The notes beneath the pieces are model-generated. The model did no database searches. It had not been told where the DNA came from and worked only from the letters and a program-made list of their open reading frames with translations. DNA of 64,000 nt from Micromonospora avicenniae (lineage in GTDB: Bacteria > Actinomycetota > Actinomycetes > Mycobacteriales > Micromonosporaceae), in contig NZ_FTNF01000009.1 in NCBI RefSeq assembly GCF_900156065.1, positions 62,001 to 126,000 on the forward strand. Direction: 5' to 3'. This document shows, piece by piece, positions 17,759-24,714 of the stretch. The translations under genes were made by a program, and so were the position numbers. Within the stretch, counting starts at the first letter, position 1, and each line of letters starts with the position of its first letter.

Positions 17759-18718
17759 TTGATCGAGACCAGGGGATTACGCAAGTCCTTCCGCTCCCGC
17801 GCCGGGCGGGAGACGAAGACCGTCGAAGCGGTCCGGGGCGTCGACCTGACCGTCACCGAGGGAGAGATCTTCGGATTCCTCGGCCCCAACGGCGCGGGCA
17901 AGACGACCACGCTGCGGATGCTCGCCACGCTCATCGAGCCGGACGACGGGGAGGCGATCATCGCGGGCGCCGACCTGCGTAAGACGCCGGGCGAGGTGCG
18001 CCGCCGGATCGGTTACGTGGCCCAGGGTGGCAGCACCTGGGACGAATCCACCGCCCGCGAAGAGCTGGTGCTCCAGGCCCGGCTGTACGGGATCGGCAAA
18101 GCCGAGGCGCACCAGCGCGCGGTGCGCGCCCTCGACGCCTTCCAGCTCGCCGAGTTCGCCGACCGCAAGTGCAAGACCTACTCCGGCGGCCAGCGGCGGC
18201 GGGTGGAGATCGCCCTCGGCATCATCCACGAGCCGAAGATCGTCTTCCTGGACGAGCCGACCACCGGTCTCGACCCGCAGAGCCGCGCGCACATGTGGGA
18301 CGAGATCCGCCGGCTGCGTACCGATGGGATGACGGTCTTCATCACCACCCACTACCTGGACGAGGCCGACGCGCTCTGCGACCGGATCGCCATCATGGAT
18401 CACGGCCAGGTGGTCGCCGAGGGGACTCCGGCCGACCTCAAGCGTGAGATCTCCGGCGACGTGGTTCAGGTCGGCCTCGACGTCGTCGCCACGCCGCAGG
18501 CCGCGAAGGCGCTCGACGGCGAGGCGTACGTCCGGAAGTTGGAGACCGTCGACGACGGCGGCCTGCGGTTGTACGTCGAGGAGGGCGCGACGGCGATCCC
18601 GCAGATCCTCCGCCGGCTGGACCAGGTCGGTGTCGCGCTCTCCTCGATCGAGCTGCACCGCCCCAGCCTCGACGACGTCTTCCTCACCAAGACCGGCCGC
18701 TCGCTGCGCGAGTCCTGA
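17759..18718 (+). CDS. ABC transporter ATPase, DrrA (daunorubicin resistance) type
   Basis: A 319-aa ATPase. Walker A is GPNGAGKTTT (about 44-53), signature YSGGQRRRVEI, Walker B IVFLDEPTTG, H-loop ITTHYLDEAD. The C-terminal DrrA-specific domain (about 225-315) ends in HRPSLDDVFLTKTG. It pairs with the permease that follows 17 nt later. The start is a TTG at 17759 preceded by AGGAG, and codon 7 (17777-17779) is TTA, a codon very rare in such genomes and read by the bldA-type tRNA in streptomycetes. PadR upstream probably controls it. Substrate unknown. Confidence 0.9.
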   Translation: MIETRGLRKSFRSRAGRETKTVEAVRGVDLTVTEGEIFGFLGPNGAGKTTTLRMLATLIEPDDGEAIIAGADLRKTPGEVRRRIGYVAQGGSTWDESTAREELVLQARLYGIGKAEAHQRAVRALDAFQLAEFADRKCKTYSGGQRRRVEIALGIIHEPKIVFLDEPTTGLDPQSRAHMWDEIRRLRTDGMTVFITTHYLDEADALCDRIAIMDHGQVVAEGTPADLKREISGDVVQVGLDVVATPQAAKALDGEAYVRKLETVDDGGLRLYVEEGATAIPQILRRLDQVGVALSSIELHRPSLDDVFLTKTGRSLRES

Positions 18719-18735
18719 CCAGCAGGAGATTGATC

Positions 18736-19491
18736 ATGAAGCTCGCCCGCGACACCTGGCTCATCTTCCAACGGCAGTTCCAGCTGCTCATCCGTAACCC
18801 GGTCTGGGTCTTCGTCGGCGTCTTCCAGCCGGTGATGTACCTCCTGCTCTTCGCTCCGCTGCTCAAGCCGGCGCTCAACGCGCCGACCCAGGCCGCGGCC
18901 TACAAGATCTTCGTGCCCGGTCTGCTGGTGCTGCTGGCCATCTTCGGCGGCCTGTTCCAGGGCTTCGGTCTGATCGCCGAGCTGCGCGCCGGCGTGATCG
19001 AACGGTCCCGGGTCACCCCGGTCAGCCGGCTCGCCCTGCTGCTCGGCCGCTCGCTGCGGGACGTCGTATCGCTGATCGTGCAGGCGATCATCATCACGCT
19101 GCTCGCCCTCGCGTTCGACCTGCGTGTCGTCCTGGGTGACCTGCTGCTCGCCTACCTGATGCTCGCCCTCATCGCGCTGATGACCTCGGCCGTCTCGTAC
19201 GGCGTCGCGCTCAAGGTCAAGAGCGAGGATGCCCTGGCCCCACTGATGAACACCGTGGCTCAGCCGGTGCTGCTGCTCTCCGGCATCCTGCTGCCGCTGC
19301 AGTTCGCGCCCGGCTGGTTGCAGGGCATCGCCGACTGGAACCCGTTCTCCTGGGCCGTCGACGGGACCCGTGCGCTCTTCGCCGGTGACCTGGGCAACGA
19401 CAAGGTCTGGCAGGGGTTGAGCATCGTGGCCGTGCTCGCCGTGCTCGGCGTCTACTGGGCGGCCCGGCAGTTCGCCCGTACCGTCCGCTGA
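18736..19491 (+). CDS. ABC-2 type permease, DrrB type
   Basis: A 251-aa membrane protein with six helices (about 25-45, 58-80, 105-135, 140-165, 172-190, 225-245). It shows the DrrB/ABC-2 pattern: N-terminal RDTWLIFQRQFQLLIRNPVWV, LFQGFGLIAELRAGVIERSRVTP and NPFSWAVDGTRALFAGD. It partners the DrrA-like ATPase. The ATG at 18736 follows AGGAG by 8 nt. A TTG at 18730 is less likely. A transcription end is probably given by the palindrome at 19567-19617. Confidence 0.9.
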   Translation: MKLARDTWLIFQRQFQLLIRNPVWVFVGVFQPVMYLLLFAPLLKPALNAPTQAAAYKIFVPGLLVLLAIFGGLFQGFGLIAELRAGVIERSRVTPVSRLALLLGRSLRDVVSLIVQAIIITLLALAFDLRVVLGDLLLAYLMLALIALMTSAVSYGVALKVKSEDALAPLMNTVAQPVLLLSGILLPLQFAPGWLQGIADWNPFSWAVDGTRALFAGDLGNDKVWQGLSIVAVLAVLGVYWAARQFARTVR

Positions 19492-19566
19492 AATCTGGCC
19501 GGTCCGTGGCTGGTGGCTCGCGGCTCGCGGCCGCTCGGGGTCCGCGGCTCGCTTGATCCACACGGC

Positions 19567-19617
19567 TTCATTGATGTCGGGGTGTCGGACACTGTCCGAC
19601 ACCCCGACATCAATGAA
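19567..19617. repeat. Perfect 24-bp-arm palindrome (terminator or REP-like element)
   Basis: Positions 19567-19590 and 19594-19617 are perfect inverted copies around ACT, giving a 51-nt stem-loop. The core TTGATGTCGGGGTGTC recurs in altered form (TTGAAGTCGGGGT) in the palindrome at 21134-21204. It lies between the convergent permease and O-methyltransferase genes and so could terminate both. Confidence 0.85.
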
Positions 19618-19641
19618 CTGGAGTCGATCAGGCCGCGGGGT

Positions 19642-19745
19642 TCGGCCATTGGTGGCGCGGTCAGTGGACCCGCGCCAGCGTGAGTCCGTCGGCTCGGCCG
19701 TTGGTGGTGCGGTCAGCGCGCCCGGGCCAGCGTGAGTCCGTCCGC
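19642..19745. repeat. Two abutting 52-bp direct repeats covering the end of the methyltransferase gene
   Basis: Copy 1 (19642-19693) and copy 2 (19694-19745) match at about 45 of 52 positions. Copy 2 contains the last codons and stop of the O-methyltransferase gene. Copy 1 therefore encodes a second, out-of-use gene end (ADGLTLARVH-stop) just downstream. Confidence 0.8.
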
Positions 19746-20366
19746 GATCGGCAGCATCACCGCATCGACCCGGACGTCGGCGAGCACCTCGTCGTTGAAG
19801 GCGGCGATCGCCCGGTCGCCTTCGTCCTGCGGGGCGATCACCCTGCCGCCGCGCAGCACGTTGTCGACGGCGATGACGCCGCCCGGGCGCATCCGGGGCA
19901 CGAGCTCCGCCCAGTAGATCGGGTAACCCGTCTTGTCCGCGTCGATGAACGCGAAGTCGAGGTGCCGCTCGTGTGGCAGCTCGCGCAGGGTGTCCCCGGC
20001 CGGGCCGATACGCAGGTCGATCCGGTCGTCCACCTCGGCCCGCGCCCAGTAGCGCCGGGCGATCCCGGTGTACTCCTCTGAGATGTCGAAGCAGGTGAGT
20101 CGCCCGCCCTCGACCAGCCCTCGAGCGATGGCCAGCGCGGAGAGACCGGTGAACGTGCCCACCTCCACCGCCTGCCGCGCCCCCATCAGCCGGGTGAGGA
20201 AGGTCAGGAACGCCGCCTGTTCCGGCGCGACCTGCATGGTCGCCTGGTCCGGCAGCACGGCGCGGGTCTCCTCGGCGAGGTCACGGATGATCTCGTCGGG
20301 CGGCGAGCCGTGCCCGACGAGATACGCGTGCAGCTCGTCCGTCAGCGGGATCGACTTGGTGGTCAT
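19713..20366 (-). CDS. SAM-dependent O-methyltransferase (caffeoyl-CoA OMT-like)
   Basis: A 217-aa class I methyltransferase. The SAM motif I is AVEVGTFTGLSALAIAR, the acidic strand end is LTCFDISEEYTGIARRYW, and the metal/active-site region is LDFAFIDADKTGYPIYWAELVPRMRPGGVIAVDNVLRGG, as in the cation-dependent COMT-like family (Mtb Rv0187/Rv1220c type). Substrate unknown. A TAGCGT box 6 nt upstream of the ATG predicts a leaderless mRNA. Its 3' end has been tandemly duplicated. The maf gene is 9 nt upstream on the same strand but has its own promoter-like box. Confidence 0.88.
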   Translation of the reverse strand: MTTKSIPLTDELHAYLVGHGSPPDEIIRDLAEETRAVLPDQATMQVAPEQAAFLTFLTRLMGARQAVEVGTFTGLSALAIARGLVEGGRLTCFDISEEYTGIARRYWARAEVDDRIDLRIGPAGDTLRELPHERHLDFAFIDADKTGYPIYWAELVPRMRPGGVIAVDNVLRGGRVIAPQDEGDRAIAAFNDEVLADVRVDAVMLPIADGLTLARAR

Positions 20367-20375
20367 GGTGGCACG

Positions 20376-21032
20376 CTAACCGAGCGGCTCGACCGATTGG
20401 CCGCCCGGCGCGACCTTCGTCCACAGGTCGGTGATCCGCAGGCCAAGGTCGGCGAGAAGCTTGCGGAGCAGGGGCAGCGACAGCCCGATGACCGTGCTCG
20501 GGTCACCCTCGATACGTTGCACGAACGGGCCGCCCAAGCCGTCGATCGTGAAGGCCCCCGCCACGGCCAGCGGCTCACCGGTGGCCACGTACGTGTCGAT
20601 CTCCTCGTCGCTGATGTCCGCGAAGTGGACCACCGTCGAGGCGACCGCCTCGGCGCGGCGCGCCGCCGTGACGTCGATGAGGCAGTGGCCACTGTGCAGG
20701 ACACCGCTGCGTCCACGCATCCGCCGCCAGCGCCGCCCGGCGTCCGCAGAATCAGCGGGCTTGCCGAGGATCTCGCCGTCGAACTCGAGCACCGAGTCGC
20801 AGCCGATCACCAAAGTGCGCTCGTCGGTGGCCGGACGCAGCCGGGTGAGCACCGCCTGCGCCTTCAACCGGGCCAGCTCCAGGCAGAGCTCGTCGGCCCG
20901 GTCCGTGACCACCAGGGATTCGTCGACGCCGCTGACCAGCACATCCGGCTCGATGCCGGCGGCTTGCAGGATCTTTCGGCGGGCGGGACTCGCAGATGCG
21001 AGCACGAGGCGGAGCGGCAGCTGATCACGCAC
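20376..21032 (-). CDS. maf: Maf family nucleotide pyrophosphatase
   Basis: A 218-aa Maf protein with LVLASASPARRKILQAAGI (N-terminal signature), VIGCDSVLEFDGEILGKP (catalytic Asp region) and STVVHFADISDEEIDTYVATGEPLAVAGAFTIDG. It hydrolyses dTTP/UTP or modified nucleotides to monophosphates and is linked to septum control and housecleaning. In mycobacteria maf neighbours accE5 and accA3. Here a T7SS module separates it from accE. The GTG at 21032 has TAACGT 7 nt upstream. Confidence 0.93.
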   Translation of the reverse strand: MRDQLPLRLVLASASPARRKILQAAGIEPDVLVSGVDESLVVTDRADELCLELARLKAQAVLTRLRPATDERTLVIGCDSVLEFDGEILGKPADSADAGRRWRRMRGRSGVLHSGHCLIDVTAARRAEAVASTVVHFADISDEEIDTYVATGEPLAVAGAFTIDGLGGPFVQRIEGDPSTVIGLSLPLLRKLLADLGLRITDLWTKVAPGGQSVEPLG

Positions 21033-21133
21033 CTCGTCGACGTTACCGGCTCAACGTCAGCGATGGGCCGTGCGGCACCCCGCATGCCCCGCCCGGCCGG
21101 CCCTGTCGTGGCCTGGCGTCACGCAAGGCAAGA

Positions 21134-21204
21134 TCAACTCGCTCTCATTGAAGTCGGGGTATCGCCGCGCCTGGGACACCCCGACTTCAAGGAAGGCGAG
21201 TTGA
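21134..21204. repeat. Two-part intergenic palindrome (TTGAAGTCGGGGT family)
   Basis: TTGAAGTCGGGGT (21148-21160) pairs perfectly with 21178-21190, and TCAACTCGC (21134-21142) pairs with 21196-21204. The inner arm resembles the palindrome at 19567-19617. It lies between the maf start and the mycosin stop, in the gap where the T7SS module joins the acc-maf block. Confidence 0.8.
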
Positions 21205-21264
21205 CCAACCGCCACCAGGCCACGCGCCTCGGTGCGATTGCCACAAACCGCGCATCGTGGCTCG

Positions 21265-22440
21265 TCAGCGGCTGATCCGCGGTGGCGGGTCATCGCCGCG
21301 CCGCCGTCGACGCACGATCACCGCCCACGTCACGCCGGCGGCCACGATCACACCGAGCGTGGCAAGCCCGCGGACGGTCGCCGCGCTGTCGCTACCGAGA
21401 CTGTCGTCGGGAGGTGCAGCGGCCGCCGTCGTGCTCGGGCCACCGCCGGCCGGTGCGCTCGGCGTCGGCGATTCGAACCCAAGCGGCGGTACGTCAGCAG
21501 TCAACGCCGCGACGATGTCGATCACGCCGTAGCCGTACTCGTCGTCCCGCCCGGGCGGGCCCTTGTCGATGGCGGTGGCGGTCAACCGATGCACGACCTC
21601 CCGCGCCGGCAGATACGGGTACTTCGACCGAATCAAAGCGACCGCCCCGGCCACGATCGCGGTAGCACCCGATGTTCCAGTCCCCTTTGAGTATTTCCCG
21701 TCGTAGCTGGTGCTGTAGATGTCTACTGCCGGCGCGACGACATCAATCTGTGACCCGGTGACTGAAACCGCGGCATGCTGCCCTAGTCGGTCGATGCCTC
21801 CTACGGCGACGACGCCTTCCTCTGTTGCCGGATACCGGACTCCCGCGTCCGACGGCCTATTTCCCGCCGCCGCGACCACGACCACATCAGCCGCGCGAGC
21901 AGCTGAAAGCGCCCGTTGAAGGCGAGGGCTCGCACCGGCCACAGCGGAGATGCTGATGACATCAGCGCCCTTCATCAGTGCGAACTCGATGCTCGATGCT
22001 AGATCATCCGGGTTGCCCTCGCTGTTGGGAGGGCTATCGAAGATGGGTAGGACCTTTGCCTTTGGTGCTATTCCGAGCGCGCCGATGCTCTCGGATCTCC
22101 CATGAGCAGCTATAAGGCCAGCCATTGAAGTGCCGTGGCTGTCTTTATCCTGTCGCCCCTCTCCGCTGCCGCCGCCAATAATGTCGGTACCGTGAAGAAC
22201 GTTATCGCGGAGGTCGGGATGTGGGTCGACGCCTGTGTCCGGGACCGCGACAATGACGCCCTTGCCTTGATTGAACTCGTGGGCTTGGGTGATACGGAGA
22301 TAGCGCAGGTGCCATTGGTCATTCCTGATCCTGCGTGCCTCGTCAAATTTAGTGGCTAACCCAGATTCCGTCAGAGGTGGTGGTGCGAGAGTCGCGGTAA
22401 TCGCGATCGCGGCGAGGCCGATCGGAAAATTGGACTGCAT
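21265..22440 (-). CDS. mycP: Type VII secretion-associated serine protease (mycosin)
   Basis: A 391-aa subtilase. The triad is Asp68 (VPDTGVD), His102 (DSHGTSMAG) and Ser257 (GTSGATAIVAG), with Asn194 (AAGN) for the oxyanion hole. It has an N-terminal signal segment (1-22), a Pro/Ala-rich linker and a C-terminal membrane anchor (about 355-378) followed by Arg-rich residues, as in mycosins of ESX/T7SS membranes. The ATG overlaps the upstream stop in TAATG. Codon 28 (22357-22359) is TTA, and the 5' half has AT-richer codons than its neighbours. No EccB, EccC, EccD or EccE gene is present in the window, so it must serve a system elsewhere or be orphaned. Confidence 0.92.
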   Translation of the reverse strand: MQSNFPIGLAAIAITATLAPPPLTESGLATKFDEARRIRNDQWHLRYLRITQAHEFNQGKGVIVAVPDTGVDPHPDLRDNVLHGTDIIGGGSGEGRQDKDSHGTSMAGLIAAHGRSESIGALGIAPKAKVLPIFDSPPNSEGNPDDLASSIEFALMKGADVISISAVAGASPRLQRALSAARAADVVVVAAAGNRPSDAGVRYPATEEGVVAVGGIDRLGQHAAVSVTGSQIDVVAPAVDIYSTSYDGKYSKGTGTSGATAIVAGAVALIRSKYPYLPAREVVHRLTATAIDKGPPGRDDEYGYGVIDIVAALTADVPPLGFESPTPSAPAGGGPSTTAAAAPPDDSLGSDSAATVRGLATLGVIVAAGVTWAVIVRRRRRGDDPPPRISR

Positions 22441-23795
22441 TAACGTATGAATCCAATGGCTGGGCCGGGGTCGATGGGTCCATCCTCATCTGGAGGCCGC
22501 AGCACCGGGGCGACTCCATGATCCAGCTGCCACGGATGGTCCGGGTCCCATCGGCGGAGTTGGTCGCGGGCGTCTTCATGGTGGGATCGTCCGGGCGCTC
22601 CACGAGGCGACTTGTCAATGGGTGGAGGGCAATAGCTACCACGGCTCCCGCCTGGACGTGAGCCTGCGCTGCCCGTCGGGGCGGTGCCGGCCCCTCCTCC
22701 ACCGATAACACCGCCGATAGGGCTGACTCGAGATGATTGATTGGTCCTCGCGGCGGGCTGACCAACCGCCATCCCAGGGATTCCACCGATTAGGCCTCCG
22801 TGTGGCAGCGGCCGTTTTTGCGATGGAAGCGACCCGTCTGGGAGTAGTTGATTTCCTGGCCTGGGTATTCCAGGCTTCCTTGCTGATGTCTCTGGCGGTT
22901 CCGGCGTAACGTTTGGCCTAGCGGGAGGGGGTGCTGACGTGCCTAGTTCGAATTGAGTAGGTGATGGTGTGGTAGACGGAAGTCCGGATGGAGTGGAGGC
23001 ACCTGTTGGCAACCCGGGGCTTCCGGCAACTCCGCCTAAGATTGGTCCAACTGCCTCCGGAGATTGTGAGCCCCAGGGGTGAATAGTTGCTCCGCCTCGT
23101 TCCGCTGCCGGTTTACGAAGAGTCGAGCGGTTAGTTGCCATCGGCGCCGTCACGATAGCTGGGATCACGGGTGTCGGCCCAAATCCGTAAACGTCCGGGT
23201 CCTCGGGCTGCCGGCCGACTTTCGGCGCTGATGGTGGTTGGCGCAGTGCCGCTTGGGCTTGTTGGAGTTCGGTGCTGAGGCCGTACATGATGCCGCGGGC
23301 TCGTACGTTCAGTTGCTCCAGGTCGGCGTCGGTGACTGGCCGATCCGGTAGGCGGCTGCCCATGACTGCCTTCGGGTCGGCGGCTGTCGCCTCGTACGCC
23401 TGCTTCTGCTGGAGTTTGCCCGCGTACTCCTCGTGGATTTTCTGCAATCTGGCCCGGGTGCCGCTGATGGCCTGGGTGGCGGCGGCGAGCGTGGTGTAGT
23501 TGGTGGCGGCGGCGTCGTGGGTGCGGCGGACCTTGTCGATCAGCTCGTCGAGTCGGGCGAGGTACGCGTGGGCGGCAGCGCTGGTGGCCGGAGGCCACGC
23601 CTCGGCGAGTCCTCGCCGGTACTCCTGGAGCCGGCTCAGGTGGGTCTGCGCCAGGTCGCAGATCTTGCGCCAGCCGGCGACCTGCTTCCAGTGGTTGGTG
23701 GTGTCGTGGTCCTGCAGGCAGGCCCACATGCTGTTCACGTCCATCCGGTGCCAGTCGGTGAGGCCGGACGTACGGCCGCCGCCCCGCTCGATCAT
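22440..23795 (-). CDS. T7SS substrate-like protein with helical hairpin and Pro/Gly-rich tail
   Basis: A 451-aa protein. The first 200 residues are helical and coiled-coil-like (HWKQVAGWRKICDLAQTHLS, then LAEAWPPATSAAAHAYLARL, a WxG-like turn between helices), as in PPE/WXG100-related substrates. Residues about 205-410 are rich in Pro, Gly, Ser and Thr. The C-terminus reads WQLDHGVAPVLRPPDEDGP then IDPGPAIGFIR, a tail I recognise from actinomycete T7SS-linked proteins. Its ATG overlaps the upstream stop (ATGA). Codon 253 (23037-23039) is TTA. The 3' half uses codons such as ATA, CTA, AGG and AAT that are scarce in neighbouring genes, while the 5' half looks native. Function unknown. Confidence 0.72.
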   Translation of the reverse strand: MIERGGGRTSGLTDWHRMDVNSMWACLQDHDTTNHWKQVAGWRKICDLAQTHLSRLQEYRRGLAEAWPPATSAAAHAYLARLDELIDKVRRTHDAAATNYTTLAAATQAISGTRARLQKIHEEYAGKLQQKQAYEATAADPKAVMGSRLPDRPVTDADLEQLNVRARGIMYGLSTELQQAQAALRQPPSAPKVGRQPEDPDVYGFGPTPVIPAIVTAPMATNRSTLRKPAAERGGATIHPWGSQSPEAVGPILGGVAGSPGLPTGASTPSGLPSTTPSPTQFELGTSAPPPARPNVTPEPPETSARKPGIPRPGNQLLPDGSLPSQKRPLPHGGLIGGIPGMAVGQPAARTNQSSRVSPIGGVIGGGGAGTAPTGSAGSRPGGSRGSYCPPPIDKSPRGAPGRSHHEDARDQLRRWDPDHPWQLDHGVAPVLRPPDEDGPIDPGPAIGFIR

Positions 23796-24262
23796 GGGCG
23801 CACCACCGGCCCGGTCTCCAGGCCGGTCTCCGGGCCGGTCGGGTCGCTGAGCAGCACGGATGGCGGACCGGCGGGCAGCACCGCGCGCGGATCGGCGAGC
23901 GCGTTCTCGACGTCGGCCACCCGGGCTGCGGAGAGGGCGTCGGTGCCTGCGTACCGGTCGGCGACGGTGCCCGCGGCGGCGGCGAGGTGGCCGGTGGCCC
24001 CGCACACGCCCCAGACCATGTCGACGCTGGCCTGCTGCGTCTCGTGGTGGGCCTGCAGGAAGTGCACCAGCTCGATGAATGCGTCGCAGGGGTTGGGCAG
24101 CGGTGCCGTCACGTCCTGGGCGATGTAGGACAGGTGCGGCGCGTAGTTGCGTTCGACCTCGGCCGCGAGCCGGTCGGCGAACTCTCTCAGCTGCTGGATG
24201 TCGGCGTCGATGGCCCCGTAGCCCCTCAGCCAGGCTTCGGGGCGGTCCTCCTCAGGGATCAT
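23792..24262 (-). CDS. Esx-like T7SS-associated small protein with YxxxD motif
   Basis: A 156-aa mostly helical protein without signal peptide. The second helical part has VADRYAGTDALSAARVADVENAL, where Tyr104-x3-Asp108 fits the YxxxD/E general secretion signal of type VII substrates. A short Pro-rich tail follows. The ATG at 24262 has GGGAGGG upstream and is preferred over the ATG at 24274. It is the first gene of a three-gene unit (this gene, the 451-aa protein, mycosin) joined by ATGA and TAATG overlaps. It may dimerise with the next product, as Esx and PE/PPE pairs do. That is an inference. Confidence 0.7.
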   Translation of the reverse strand: MIPEEDRPEAWLRGYGAIDADIQQLREFADRLAAEVERNYAPHLSYIAQDVTAPLPNPCDAFIELVHFLQAHHETQQASVDMVWGVCGATGHLAAAAGTVADRYAGTDALSAARVADVENALADPRAVLPAGPPSVLLSDPTGPETGLETGPVVRP

Positions 24263-24408
24263 CGACCCTCCCATGCCGTGACGGCTCCGTTTCCCTGAGT
24301 GAGGTTAACGGGTGGAGGCGACCTTGGCAGCCCCACGATGGCGAGTGGGCTCGATGCGGGGCGACGGAACGATTGCGGTGAAGGAACGGTGGCGCGGAGC
24401 GCGCCGGG

Positions 24409-24621
24409 TCAGCGGGGCAGGCCGGAGGTGCGCCAGGCGCCGGCGCCGGTGGCCGGTCCCGTGCCGGCCGGCCGACCGCTGCGTGCCCAGGTGGACGCTG
24501 CGACCGGAGCGGCGACGGCCGCCGGCCGCGACCGGGCGACGACCGCGCCCACCAGCGCGGCCAGTTCCTCGGCGGTCGGAACCCCGCGGACGACCCGGAA
24601 CAGCGGCTCTTCGGCAGACAT
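24409..24621 (-). CDS. accE: Acyl-CoA carboxylase epsilon subunit
   Basis: A 70-aa protein matching AccE: PLFRVVRGVPTAEELAALVGAV at the N-terminus, an Ala-rich linker, and the C-terminal GAWRTSGLPR. In actinomycetes this small subunit stabilises the AccA3-AccD5 holoenzyme. It is usually encoded beside accD. Here accD is 7 kb away, with the kinase-to-sigma region between. TACCCT lies 7 nt before the ATG, so the mRNA is probably leaderless. It is divergent from the kinase gene. Confidence 0.88.
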   Translation of the reverse strand: MSAEEPLFRVVRGVPTAEELAALVGAVVARSRPAAVAAPVAASTWARSGRPAGTGPATGAGAWRTSGLPR

Positions 24622-24714
24622 GGACGCCAGGGTACGCGTCGAGGAACTCCAGCTTCACCTCAGTGTGGCGTGCCGCCGGTGTGGCTGTCAGCATGGCCGG
24701 GTACCGTCTCTGCG

